64,000 nt of DNA. Origin: Paraescarpia echinospica (lineage: Eukaryota > Annelida > Polychaeta > Sabellida > Siboglinidae). The stretch is from the NCBI GenBank assembly GCA_020002185.1, contig CM034542.1, positions 54,715,858 through 54,779,857 of the forward strand, given 5' to 3'. A program made the translations under genes and the position numbers. Shown here one piece after another: positions 13,661-25,965 of this stretch; within the stretch, counting starts at the first letter, position 1, and each line of letters begins with the position of its first letter. The notes under the pieces were generated by a model. The model worked only from the letters and a program-made list of their open reading frames with translations. It ran no database searches and was not told where the DNA came from.

Positions 13661-14105
13661 TGCTGGTCTGACCTCGTGTACTGCTACAACAGACCAGTGC
13701 TGGTCTGACCTCGTGTACTGCTACAGGAGACTAGAGCTGGTCTGTCCTCATGTACTGCTACAAGAGACCAGTGCTGGTCTGACCTCGTGTACTGCTACAA
13801 GAGACTAGAGCTGGTCTGTCCTCATGTACTGCTACAAGAGACCAGTGCTGGTCTGACCTTGCGTACTGCTACAAGAGACTAGCGCTGGTCTGTCCTCATG
13901 TACTGCTACAAGAGACTAGTGCTGCTTTGACCACATGTACTGCTACAAGATACCAGTGCTGGTCTGACCTCGTGTACTGCTACAAGAGACCTGTGCTGGT
14001 CTGACCTCATGTACTGCTACAAGAGACCAGTGCTGGTCTGACCTCGTGTACTGCTACAAGAGACCAGTGCTGGTTTGACCTCGTGTACTGCTATGAGACC
14101 TGTGC
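13661..14105. repeat. 37-bp minisatellite, ~12 copies
   Basis: The unit starts TGCTGGTCTGACCTCGTGTA and continues CTGCTACAAGAGACCAG; copies begin every 37 bp from 13661. There are two sub-types, GACCTCGTG and GTCCTCATG, which partly alternate. Noncoding, inside intron 1 of the PPP1R12-like gene. Confidence 0.95.
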
Positions 14106-17083
14106 TGGACCAGGACAATGCCCAGCCTTGTGTCTACCGTACCCTGTATGCCACAATCGCACTAGACGACTCGTTGAGATGGTATCTTTATAAAGTTCAT
14201 CGCTGAACCAGACTTTTGATACAAACAATGTGATCATACAGAAGCCACTGAAACATTTGCTGTGAGTCTACAACCCACGGTGCAATGAGAAAACATGATG
14301 CAAGACACGTGCCATGGCAGATATTTCATCACATACAAAACACTGTCACAAAGTATGGGAACAGAAACTCGCCCTGTTTTTTGGACAGTGAGAATAAACA
14401 CTTGTAAATTAGAGATGAAATTTGAATATATTGTAGTTCTGACATTTACAGAGTTTTTATGTATATCAGGTGAAGCACAATACTGGGCCAAAAAAGGAGG
14501 ACATGGACACCAAAAACAAAAGCGCAAAGAAACAAAAAGTGCTTAAAATTATTTAAAAACTGTCTTAGATGGTAGCCAAGATACACCTTCACCTAAAATT
14601 AAAGAAAATAAGATATCTTTACTCACTGTTATGTGGCGCAATGCCAAGTGAAGTTCATGATGTAAGTTACATGGCGTCTTTTAATTAAAATATGAGAATG
14701 TGAAATCCTTCAGAAATAAAAATTTGCTTGACTGGTGTATGCTAGTATCTCATCAGAATCCAACCAAAAGACTTTTAAAATGTTAAGACTAATCAGAGCA
14801 CTCTGGACCCGAAATGGCCACCACCACATCGTCTATAACCACAATTTTTTGCAAACAACAATAACCAGGAAGGATGTGTTTTTTGTGTCTCTTCTTTCTT
14901 CATGGGCCTAAGAATAAGATACATAGCACAAATGTTATCAACAGGAACTGTCCACAAAACGGCTGGTTATGGAGTAAATATAGCGTATGTTACAGGACAC
15001 CAATTTGACCCAATATTGTGCGACTCCACATAATCTTTGGATATCTTCTGACTGATCTGACTTAACATGTTCTTCCCACTGACCAGTGATCACCAGATAA
15101 CCAATACAGGATCCTAGTACAAGGAACCCTCAACAGAAGCCATGCTCCATCTGGTGTGGTTGTGAAAAGCCCTGAACATTGAAGAGCTCATATGGCTGTG
15201 ATCTGTGATTGTTGTTGGTTCATAATAACTCCATATTTTCAGTGGTATGTTTCTTTTTTGTCCGCAGTTGCCTGAGCCCTCCTATGCAAGAATGCCTTGA
15301 TGAGTGGCCAAATCGCTGTAGTTCGTTGCATTTCCAAATAAACAAGAGATACGTTTGTTGTCCTGCAACTTTGGTGATTGCCCAAGGCACAGATGTCCAC
15401 ATTTATTATAAGATCTCTTTATTACAATTTTAGCATCAGTCTGAGGAATTTACTCTCAAACGCTGCTAGATTCATTTTTCAGATTCGGCTCTCCAGGTCC
15501 AATGTTTGCCCCCTTCGGCTCTGAGATGATATATATTTGACCCTACACTAAACAGCTAAACATGATAAACTGTGACAAAACTATTCTTCCCGCATACTGA
15601 CCCAGTGATTAACCTCAACACAATCTCAGCCAGAGAACGAAAAATTCAACATACAAAAAAGTGCATTCAGTCAAATTCAACTCTAAAACGTCAACTAAAA
15701 ATCCACCACATTTATTCAAACAATGCCACAAAGTGTTTAATAATAACAACATGAAACTGAAGTCCGTGTTTATTCTGCACATGGCATGCAATACTACCAC
15801 CAGTGGACAGAGGACGCATAAACAAGTGGCCCATTGATACGCAGGACCTGCGAGAAAAGTGTGCAAGAGTCAACAGTCGCGGATTAAATGCACCGACGAC
15901 CCGACAGAATGGAGGAACGCTGCACGGAATCGCACACAAAACGTTGGGTGAAGCGTGACGACCTCTCAGGTGAGCAGCATTGTGACAGAGCAGGAGCGCT
16001 TCAAACCATGGTCTGCTTTGAGAATGGACAAGGCAAGGCGAAATCAACCTGTTGTGTGGTGCTCGCTCCAGCGACAGCTCATGAGCTGCTCACGAATGGC
16101 TCACTGACTCTGGACCACTCAACATGTTAGTCTCACATCATTTCCACTCACTGTTCAGTCAATACTGATGTGTGGATTTCTACACAGGATTACAAGGCAA
16201 AACTAGAAGCCATTTGCAGCTAAAAGCAAACAGATATTCCTAAAATATGTCAGTGATAAGGCTGGAAGAGATGGGCCATGACTTCACAAAGTTTGGACAT
16301 AATCAAAATCAGTCAAGCTGGACAAAATTAACAGAAAAATAAAACTGTAATGCAGGAAAAATATATATGGATCTTTCAACAACATTAGGCAGTTATGTTA
16401 GCTCTCGAAGAGGCTGTAAATCAACTTAAAGGAAATAAAAACAAGGCATTAGCTAAAATCCGTTTTCCATGTGTACAGAAAGTTTGATATTGCATATAAC
16501 ATTCGAGAACATTAAAAAAATACAGAAAAATACATTTGTAGCATAAATTCAATTTTAAACCCGTCTGTGTAGCGATTCCCGCGGAAAATACAAATTTAAT
16601 GAGCTAGGCGATCACGTGGTATCTCAACGTCACACATGACTCACACTCGCAGCAGGCCGACCCTTTCTATGCATTCAGAGCATGTTTACATGGATAATGT
16701 TGGGGTCGAAACGAGTGTCAGAATGAGTTGTTATGCAATAATTCGATGTAATACAAACACTAGTCATCATAGAGGAACAAGCAGTTATCTTACGGTTCCA
16801 CATGAATTAAATTTTATTCAAAACAATGAATGCGAATGAGCCTACAACTTGTAGTACAAGTCGACTAGGTTTCGCCAAGCTTGGGCTCGTTTTCAGAATA
16901 ATTATATCGAATGCAACCAACGGGAGATAATGTACACTAATATACATACATAGCAAACATATATCATACCCAGCTACAGAAAGTAACGTGTAAAATCTCA
17001 TAATATCACTAGAATTTCGATGTGTGAAGGAGGAGTTGTACAATTTATCGTAATAACTGAAATCAGTCAGCGAATTTCTGCCG

Positions 17084-17166
17084 GCGCTGATAGCTCACTT
17101 GGTAAACGCGTTGGTTCCTTGCCATTTGTTTTACAATCGGGCGATGCCGGTTCAATCCTGACAGCA
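17084..17166 (+). other. tRNA-like sequence (degenerate Pol III boxes), left arm
   Basis: Contains an A-box-like TAGCTCACTTGG and a B-box-like GGTTCAATCC at roughly tRNA spacing, ending near CTGACAGC. The acceptor stem does not pair and no convincing anticodon arm is seen, so it is not a working tRNA. More likely it is the tRNA-derived head of a SINE-like repeat. Confidence 0.5.
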
Positions 17167-17636
17167 TGCAAACTATTGATTTTCTTTACACTTTTTTTGT
17201 TTGTTTTCACAAAGTAATGTAAACCAAATTATTTAGTATACTATGATGCACTGTTTGTAAATATTTTTTTTTTGGTAGTAATTATTTATTCGCCACAAAA
17301 ATGAAAACATGGTCATTATATATAACGATGTTTCTAAATTGTATTTATCCAGACAGATCAGAATCTTTTTCACATATATAATTACAATATATTACTGTGC
17401 AATATATTTACAATTAAAAAATTATATATCCAATACATTATATTTGTTTGAATAAATAAAATTTAGAAACATCGTTATATAATGACCATATTTTCATTTT
17501 TGTGGCGAATAAATAATTACTACAAAAATAAAAATTATTTACAAACAGTGCATCATACTATATACTAAATGATTTGGTTAATATTACTTCGTGAAAACAT
17601 AAACAAAAAAGTGTAAAGAAAATCAATAGTTTGCAT

Positions 17637-17719
17637 GCTGTCAGGATTGAACCGACGTCGCCCGATTGTAAAATAAATGATAAGTAACCAATGCGTTTAC
17701 CAACTGAGCCATCGGGACC
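17637..17719 (-). other. tRNA-like sequence (Pol III boxes), right arm
   Basis: Inverted partner of the left-arm copy. On the minus strand the A box TGGCTCAGTTGG matches the tRNA consensus and the B box GGTTCAATCC is kept. It is better preserved than the left copy but the acceptor stem still does not close. The two copies point towards each other. Confidence 0.55.
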
Positions 17720-19261
17720 AGCGGAAACTCTCTAACTGATTTAAGTTGTTATGGTAAATTGTACAACTCCTTCATATATCGATATTCTAGTGATATTATG
17801 AGATTATACACGTTACTTTATGTAGCTGGATACAATATATGTTTGCTATGTATGTTTATTGGAGTAGATTATCTCCCGTTGGTTGCATTCGATATAATTA
17901 TTCTGAAAACGAGCCCAAGCTCGGCGAAACCTAGTCGACTTGTAGGCCCATTCGCATACGTTGTTTTGAATAAAATTGGATTCATGTGGAACCGTAAGAT
18001 AACTGCTTGTTCCTCTATGATGACTAGTGTTTGTATTACGTCGGAAAATTGCACGATAACTCATTATGATGCTCGTTTCGACCCAAAAACTATATTTGTA
18101 AACATGCTCTGAATGCATGGAAAGGGTCGGCCTGATGCGAGTTTGAGTCATAAGTGACGTCACATCTCGGCATTCAGAAAAGCGCGTCAAAAATATGCAT
18201 ATTCAAAAATGTCCGGATGTACAGCATAAAATGTGGAATTTCTAATTCATTGATTTTTTTTGCTTGGTGGACGTGGAAATAGATAGCAGGATGTAATATA
18301 ACATGAATTCAAGCAATAGATGTTTTTATTCCCTTTAAGATGACTGAAGGTGTTGAATATATGTCAAGAAAGTTACCGAGGTAAAGGACCAATCAGTAAG
18401 TATCGCAAGAAAACTTCATAAAATGATTGATTTGATCAAACACAAATGACACCACTACACTTTTAAACAAGGGGGACTACACAAAAACAAATACTGGTCA
18501 TGACTCAACGAAACCCAAGTTGAAAGTCCAATTCTTGTGATCACTGACAATAAGCTGTGATGACACAGTCTGGGGTCAGACTGCAATTAACACCATGTGC
18601 TTCACAACACTGGATGACCAGCAGCAGGCCTTCAAGAGAACTGGCTCACTCTACTTGGAGCAGTGATACACGGACCACTGTACTCGCCACCAGGGGCGCA
18701 ATCCTGGGATGAACATCAATCGATTTATATTAGACATAACGCACTTTTTAAGCCCCACAAAAAACATTCATACGGGTGGTGAGGGGCTTAGCCAGGGTGT
18801 CTTATATTACCGCCCTACATGGTGTGAAATCTATTTTACCCTAGTGATGCCGTGTGACAGGTAAACAGAGAGTGCGTGTGAGTGACAGCTGCGAATCGGA
18901 AAGCCGGTGAACACATCGTTTATGTGGGAACAGAGTATGACCTGTCACTTGCATCGTGCGTCCGCGGCAATTGTCTCGCCACAAAAACCTACATGAAAAC
19001 GCGGTGGGAATCCTTGAAAGTGGAACACGGGCCGAGCAACTGCACTGTCTGGGCTGGGCACTGGCGTACAGGAAGCACTTATCTGTACATCAACAGTACC
19101 AGGGGCACTAATACACACAGCATGCTACACCATAATGTCATGTATACGAATCACACGATCAACTGGAATGTTGCAGGGCACATCAGAACTACAGAATGTC
19201 AAGCCTTTTGTTTACTCTTCCACATGTTTACTCGCTATTGTTTCTCCTGCCAGTCAGTAAA

Positions 19262-19456
19262 CAGTTGTTAGTTCTAACAACCATTTGTGTTATACTGAAT
19301 CAGTTGTTAGTTCTAACAACCACTTGTGTCATACTGAAACAGTTGTTAGTTCTAACAACCATTTGTGTCATAATGAAACAGTTGTTAGTTCTAACAACCA
19401 TATGTATCAAACTGAAACAGTTGTTAGTTCTAACAACCATTTGTTATACTGAAACA
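19262..19456. repeat. 39-bp minisatellite, 5 copies, palindromic core
   Basis: Units start at 19262, 19301, 19340, 19379 and 19418. Each contains the dyad GTTGTTAGTTCTAACAAC (8-bp arms, 2-bp centre) followed by a linker such as CATTTGTGTCATACTGAAAC. Because 39 is a multiple of three, one frame stays open, but the encoded text has no family signature. Confidence 0.95.
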
Positions 19457-20614
19457 CGTTTCAAGATTTTCATTGCCAGAGTCAGCCACATGACGACATA
19501 TTCAAACTTCACCACAGCATTAGCATATTTCTGTGATCCACAACCACTGTGCTTATAGGTTGTTTTCTCCCACATCAGGTTAATACTCGTCTCTTTCCCT
19601 CAGACCCATTTAATGTCATGTATATGTTTATTGCTCCAATATTTTGTGAATTTACTCTGTCAGTGGATGTTCCACATGTCTATCTTACCAATCGGAGTTG
19701 CCTTTCCTGTCCATCGCTAGCTAGGTGAAACAATTTCCTGTAAAGGGCCGCTTCACAAAGAATTTCCCATCAAATTTTCTTTTTTCCAGAGCAACCCAAC
19801 AAAAACTTTTATTGTCGCAGGGACATGTTGGTGACTGTCAACACTGACACGTGTTCGCTTTAAGCACTGATCAGAATTTGTATGTTTTATTCCACAAGAA
19901 ACTATCCAAGAATGCTGGGCAAATCAAATGTCTGCAGTGCACCAGAACTCATTCTGGGGGTAGGAGCAATCTTGATTTTCACTCTCTTGATTTAGCAACA
20001 CACCGCAATGCAGACATTTTGGCCAGCAGGCATTGGCAAATGAGAGGGCAGGTAGCTAGTCTCACTATTATTAGTGTACATGGCTGGCTACAAGAACACA
20101 CAGCTAGTGCCTAGGGTTGTCAGCCATATCTCTCAAGGCAGGGTCAAACCAGTAGCAGTATGTCTTTAGATCTCTGGTAACCCATTCTGAACAGCAACTA
20201 GTGCTGGTCAATGCATTACTATGTCCGTTCACCATTATGTCCAACTCATAACTGACCTAATGATTGTGCCTGCAGGCCCATCAAGTCATTTTGTAAAACG
20301 TTGGTACAACTAGCTGACTTCCTTAGCACAGGCGTATGAGAAGGAAGTGAGAGGGTGTCTTTTGCATGAGAATCTAAAAACCCTAGGCCTCTTCTTACCA
20401 GGTGTCTTTGTGAGGGGAAGTCCAAGATCCTGTATGGGGGTGTGTATGTGGGGGGGGGTAAATGTGTAACCTGTCACAGACTCACTGAGTGGTCTCTATC
20501 TCTAACCGATCGCTGAGGTGAATGCATTGAGGTCTTCAATACTTTAGTCATGCATGATACATGTCACTAATCTAGGTATCGGCTGTACTGGAGATACAAG
20601 GTTTCATTGAGTAA

Positions 20615-20625
20615 TATATATATAC

Positions 20626-20672
<47 letters not shown>
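20615..20672. repeat. TA/CA microsatellite
   Basis: A (TA)n stretch runs into an uninterrupted (CA)n run of about 30 bp and back into (TA)n. Confidence 0.95.
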
Positions 20673-22559
20673 ACTATTTTTGGCGATTTTGTTACATAGT
20701 AGTCATGTACTTCATGTGACTTATATCAAATAAAACTCATAGCAGAAACATTATTTGATAGTGAATCTTCAGAGCATCATGTAGTGAGATATAATGGCTC
20801 ATGTATGCATTCAAAATTGAAAGGAATATACTGGCTCAACGTTGGAGTTTCTAATTTTAGTCTGTTTACATCCGGAGACGCAAAGTTCTTGAATCTGGCC
20901 ATTACAGAAATGAATATATATTAGACCACCCTCAGAGTTTCTGGTGTTGGTTTGTTTATATGCCAAAGCAAGCATTAGAAAGAGTCTGTGACAAGTTATA
21001 TATTTACCTCCCATGGACTGTGAAGTGGTCCTATAGATATATTCTCCTGGCAAAGGACCAACCCCCCAGGGTGCCAATGTCCCAATCAAAGGAAGAGTTT
21101 TTATTATATTTTAACTTCTAACCTGTGCTAAGTGAGTCAGCTAGTTGTATCAAGAATATTATGATATGACTGGGGGCACCACCATCCCACCCATCATGGC
21201 ATCCACCCATCCCATATTTGATTGCTGCATTTCTTGAGCAGCAGGAGAGCCTAGTACAATTCACGAGTGCTTATGCTAGATGTGAGTCACTATGTCAGAG
21301 CAGCCATCTCGCCACAAATAACAATTTAACCTTTAATTGGCAACCTTCGAATAATGACTAATAGCTGGTATGCAGTTGTGACATCTATCCATACAGACGC
21401 CTTAACGCTGAACATGATAGTAGCAAGTTTCTATCTACAAGACTTGGTATGTTCTAAATGATATCACTCCAACTAGCTCCACATTGCAGTTTCAGCTTCA
21501 TTTTATCACATAGGGACCAGCCCAAAACAGCTGCCCCAGCCACTTTAGGTGTGATAGTCAAAGGGGCACTGGCTACTCTAACCAACCTGGCGAACTATAA
21601 ATATGTGGGCAATACTGACTGCTGCCTGCACAAACACCTTTGATGAAGGTCGCCCTGGAGCAGCCAGGTGGGAGAGAGGGAGAGAGGGGGCTGTTTACCT
21701 GGCCTAGTTCACCCAGTAAACACAAACCAGCTTGCTAACTAGCCCTGGCTGCTCTCATTAACTCTTTACACACCAGTGCCACTGCACACTGCCACAGACA
21801 GGCCTTCACTTCAAACCACTCCTACCAGTCTTACAAGTGCAATATGAAGCTGCTAAACAGCTTCCAATGCTTATTTTCCCTCAACGTGTTTTGGCACCAA
21901 CGCAGAGTTTACGGAATCCTGCTGTCCTGCTGCACATCTCAATGATGTCCAAAGGAGCGTAAATTTGTATATTTTCATGACCTGTTGTCTTCCCTGGTCA
22001 ATGGTATTATGTCAAAGAGCATGGTTTCTGTTCCTGTTGTAGTCTAATATAATAACATAATAATAGCAAGGCAGGATGCATGTATTGGTGTGGAACTTCA
22101 TTGGAGTCTGTCAATCTTTGGAGGCACGTCCTGCTCTACGACATACATGCATCCATTGTTAGAGATCAAACTAAGTATTAGGTCAAAATGGCTAGTTGTC
22201 TTCTTTGGTAAATGATCCATGTTCATCTAGCTGAACTAGCTGTTGCACCCATCTAGGTGATACTACAATGTACATCCACATCCAAATCTGTCATATCGTA
22301 CATGTGTTTCTCGTATAAAACAACTGAGGCAGACTTCTGACATCACCAGTTATACAACTGACAGTTGATAGCCCATCACCTTGTGTGGGATGAGCCATCC
22401 ATACACCTGCCCTGCTACAGCTGCATCTAGACAGCAAGGCCTAGCCTGGGTGGCAGAGGGTTAGGGAGCTCATCCCCTGCAGGCTCCTGGTCCATTTATG
22501 CCCACATTATGCTATATGGTGAGCACCAGTGGAATCTCTCCACAGGATGACCACTGGTA

Positions 22560-23100
22560 TTCAATGAGGGGGGCACCTCAAATTATCTTCAAGATGGGGG
22601 CTTAAAACTTCAAACAAGTATGTACTCTGTTGCAAAATATTCATGGGGTTGGTGACTGAAATGTTCTCAAAACAGAAGCTTCAAATTTACACCAGAAGAA
22701 GCTCCTATAGTGGCCTAAAATATTCCAAGGAGGGAATAAAAACAGGTAATTCTTCTTCTTTAATATGGAAACATTCATAATTAACTAAGAAGTTAATATT
22801 GCCAATTACTATAGCTTAAATATTCACAGGGAAACAAATAAATCAGAAGCTTCAAACTAATGCTAAGAAATTCATAGGGGGTGCAAAAAATGGGCCTTAA
22901 ATCAGAATCTTCAAACTTATGCTATGAAGTTTGTAGTGAGGCCTAGATATTCACTGGGGAAACAACCCAAAAATACATTAAAATGTGAAGTTTGAAACTT
23001 ATAAATAACGTTTCTACCTAAAGTAGTCATTGTGGAGAGGCAGGAAGTGTCTTCAATATGGGAAGTTTCAAACTTACACTAAGAAGTAGGCCTCGTGGCC
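22560..23100. repeat. Degenerate ~130-bp tandem repeat
   Basis: Related phrases recur in order: AGAAGCTTCAAACTAATGCT / AGAATCTTCAAACTTATGCT / GGAAGTTTCAAACTTACACT, each followed by AAGAAG or ATGAAG and by a 'TATTCAC..GG' phrase. Divergence is high and boundaries are approximate. Confidence 0.45.
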
Positions 23101-23487
23101 TAGAGTCTGGCCACAAAACTGATAAGGCATAGTTCTTTTTGTTTCGCAACTGGCTGGTACCGTTGTAGACTTGTAGTATGTAACGTGAGTGGCACCAACC
23201 ACAGCATACCTTCAGAAGCCAGACAGCGGTCGACATCTAGACAACAAGTAACCTACAACTGGAAGTTCTAAGAAGACTTACAGATGGCAACTATATATTA
23301 TTATATCTTCAATCACTAAACATTCTTTCTACTTTAAATCTGATCATCTATGATATTTACTGATCTGGAAAATGAACTTCTGTTTCTAGTAATGACACTA
23401 AAGACCCCAGTATGTACCGTAATATATATTTACATGTCATAAGTGGATTCCCATTTCTTCCAAAAAAATGGATAAATCAAATAGTCC

Positions 23488-23632
23488 AGTGGGTAGGTGA
23501 AAAGATTGTGCATTTTGGGATAAAAGCAAGACACTTTGCTCATCTGTTCTATATTTTAAAGATGGGAGGTATTCCAGATTTTGCAGTGTCTTGCTTTTAT
23601 CCAAAAGTGCACAAATCCATCATTTTCCTGCA
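23488..23632. repeat. Long imperfect hairpin (inverted repeat)
   Basis: The core arms at about 23506..23534 and 23586..23614 share ATAAAAGCAAGACAC and its complement, with one small bulge in the adjoining TTGTGCATTTTGG / CCAAAAGTGCACAA part. Weaker pairing continues outward to about 23488 and 23632. The loop is about 51 nt. Could be a small foldback element or a hairpin RNA precursor. Confidence 0.75.
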
Positions 23633-24648
23633 CTAAAACAAGAACGATTTAGAAAAGAGCTCCGTTGCAGATCATTTACAGTAATGTATGCCTGAGTTAA
23701 GCTATTCTGCTTTGTTGAATAGAATGGTCTGCTAGATTTTTAAAGGCATAAATGTTTTTTTTTTGAAGAGCTCTATTCTCTGTCACAAGCTCCTATATGT
23801 TTTGTTTAGTTTTAGTTGTTTCTAGCACTCAGCCACATTCTAATAACTGACTAGTCTATATATTGTGGCTAGATTGATATGGTCTTATGAGCTTTCATTC
23901 AACCAGTCAGCCTTTAACATCAGATCTGATGGATTGTAGTAATCAGGATATGAAAGCAAAAGCCTGGGGAAAATGGTCAGTGGCAACAGGACTTAAACTT
24001 CCTGGAGACTACTTGGGCCAGGATGAACGACAACATTCTCATCTCTGCCACCAATACTGGATGGGAATATATGCACAGCTCAAAGTCAGAGCTCTCTCCA
24101 CAGATGTGCAGCCAAACCCGCCATTTCTGAATAGTCCCACTTCCACATAATTCCGCTGGGCAATGGCCGCAGTTCCAGCTGCCACCAACAGGAGTGCATG
24201 CATGACTCTGTCGCAGCCGCCAGTTGCATTCTGGTCACATTGTAACACGTATGATCCCCTGTTTAGCTATCCGCGACAAATCGCCACAGATAAATCATCA
24301 CAAACAACTAATTGTCGCTTCATGATGTGATATCAGGCTTAACACCAAAGGCGCAATACCAAGTGATAATAAAACCTTCTCCAAGCTTTCTGGGAAACAT
24401 CCCAGAATAACTTGTTTTTCCTTGACTTGAAAGTGATTCCTTCAAGCAATGTGATGTTTTTGGGGGCTGATAAATGACCAACCTCCCAGAGTAGGCCATG
24501 ATCTGTATTCAGCAGTCCTGAGTAAACGTTAATACTTACAGGAGAAATGCAAGGCTGAAGCTGAATGTGGTGCCCAGATCCTTAACAGATTTCAAACATT
24601 TCCATAAATTTCCATATTTTACATAATTTATATATTTACAAGGATATT

Positions 24649-24732
24649 GACCAGTTGTATGCATTTTATTGCAAGTTAACTACAATCATTGTCAGCACTA
24701 GTTAACTTGCAATAAAATGCATACAACTGGTC
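24649..24732. repeat. Perfect 34-bp inverted repeat with 16-nt loop
   Basis: Arm 24649..24682 (starts GACCAGTTGTATGCATTT) is the exact reverse complement of 24699..24732 (ends ATGCATACAACTGGTC). No mismatches were seen by eye. The right arm contains an AATAAA hexamer. It lies in intron 1 of the PPP1R12-like gene. The size suits a small foldback element or a miRNA/siRNA precursor; no expression evidence is available. Confidence 0.9.
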
Positions 24733-25420
24733 TACCAGGTGATGGTAACTAATAAAACGCAGCTATACATTCTCAGGTAGATCGCTCAATTATGTAATCG
24801 CCACATAATTTCTTTGGCCTTTTAGGAATGTCTCGCACTTGGGAGAAAGCATCTTACATGATGAGAATTACTTGCCATGACATGGAGGTTAGATTTACAT
24901 GTGTATGCTGTACTAATTCATGTGAAGCAGAGTTCTATAGTATAGTATAGGTGAGAACTGAGAAGTAGGTTAGTGGTGCTGCCCTAGACTGTTGCCTACA
25001 GCTAGCCTGTATAGGGACGCAGATGGATGGAGTGAGAGAGACTATGTCTACACTAGCTAGTCTGGTGCATTCCACAGCCCACAAGTAATGACACACATCA
25101 AGCGGCAGTGAAAATGCTGCTATGATGAAATGATTACACTAGCAGCCTCACTTGACCTGCTGATCAAAGCAGATTGACCCACTCGCGGCTACCGTTGTGT
25201 GTTTGCGCAATAATGAAACACGAGAATTACAAGCGTGCGTATGTTGCCGCACTTGCCAGATCACGCCTCAGATTATGATGACGAGTATCGACATAGCAGA
25301 TGCCATTTCTATATGTGGATGCCATGCCAGTGGGTATCTTGTGGAAGACGTCAGTGCAGCTCTGTGAGGCACACGCAGTGGTATTCATAGACTTCAGACT
25401 ACCCCACACAGTGTCACGGT

Positions 25421-25965
25421 CACTCCACTGACCTTTCATGTTACTCCATTGACCCTCAAGTCACTAGACACCGTAGACACATTGTCATGATCTCACATCA
25501 CTCCACTGACCCTCAAGTCACTAGACACCCTAGACACATTGTCATGATCCCACGTCACTCCACTGACCCTCAAGTCACTAGACACCCTAGATACAGTGTC
25601 ATGAAACTCATGATCCTGTCACTCCACTGACCCTCAAGTCACTAGACACATTGTCATGATCCCACATGTCATTCCACTGACCCTCAAGTCACTAGACACA
25701 TTGTCATGATCACACATGTCATTCCACTAACCCTCAAGTCACTAGATACATTGTCTTGATCCCACATGTCACTCCAATTACCCTCAAGTCACTAGACATT
25801 GTCATGATCCCATATGTCACTCCAATGACCCTCAAGTCACTAGACACCCTAGACATAGTGTCATGAAACTCATGATCCTGTCACTCCACTGACCCTCATG
25901 TCACTAGACACACTAAACACAGTCATGATCCCACATGTCACTCCACTGACCCTCATGTCACTAGA
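25421..25965. repeat. Minisatellite, ~43-60 bp variable unit
   Basis: Repeated text is CACTCCACTGACCCTCAAGT, CACTAGACACCCTAGACACA and TTGTCATGATCCCACATGT. Some units lack the middle CCCTAGACAC part, which gives shorter periods. About 11 copies. Confidence 0.9.

Larger units (their letters stand above)
16622..18168. repeat. 1.55-kb imperfect inverted repeat (foldback), ~97-bp spacer
   Basis: The left arm (about 16622..17350) and right arm (about 17448..18168) are reverse complements over most of their length. Shared blocks, left to right, include GCAGGCCGACCCTTTC-type text, CTAGTCATCATAGAGGAACA, GACTAGGTTTCGCC, GAATAATTATATCGAATGCA, the tRNA-like segments, GTAGTAATTATTTATTCGCC and AACGATGTTTCTAAATT. 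Arms differ by substitutions and small indels, for example an extra ~12 bp near 16845 in the left arm. A transcript through this locus would fold into a hairpin with a stem of about 700 bp. No transposase frame is present. It may be two copies of a SINE-bearing repeat in opposite orientation or a foldback element; I could not find target-site duplications. Confidence 0.85.

Noticed and set aside
13661..14105. CRISPR-like regular repeats (also at 10.3, 19.3 and 25.4 kb)
   Set aside because: Units abut without unique spacers and the genome is eukaryotic; they are minisatellites.
17084..17719. tRNA genes
   Set aside because: Pol III boxes are present, but acceptor stems do not pair and there is no proper anticodon arm; they are inverted partners within a repeat.
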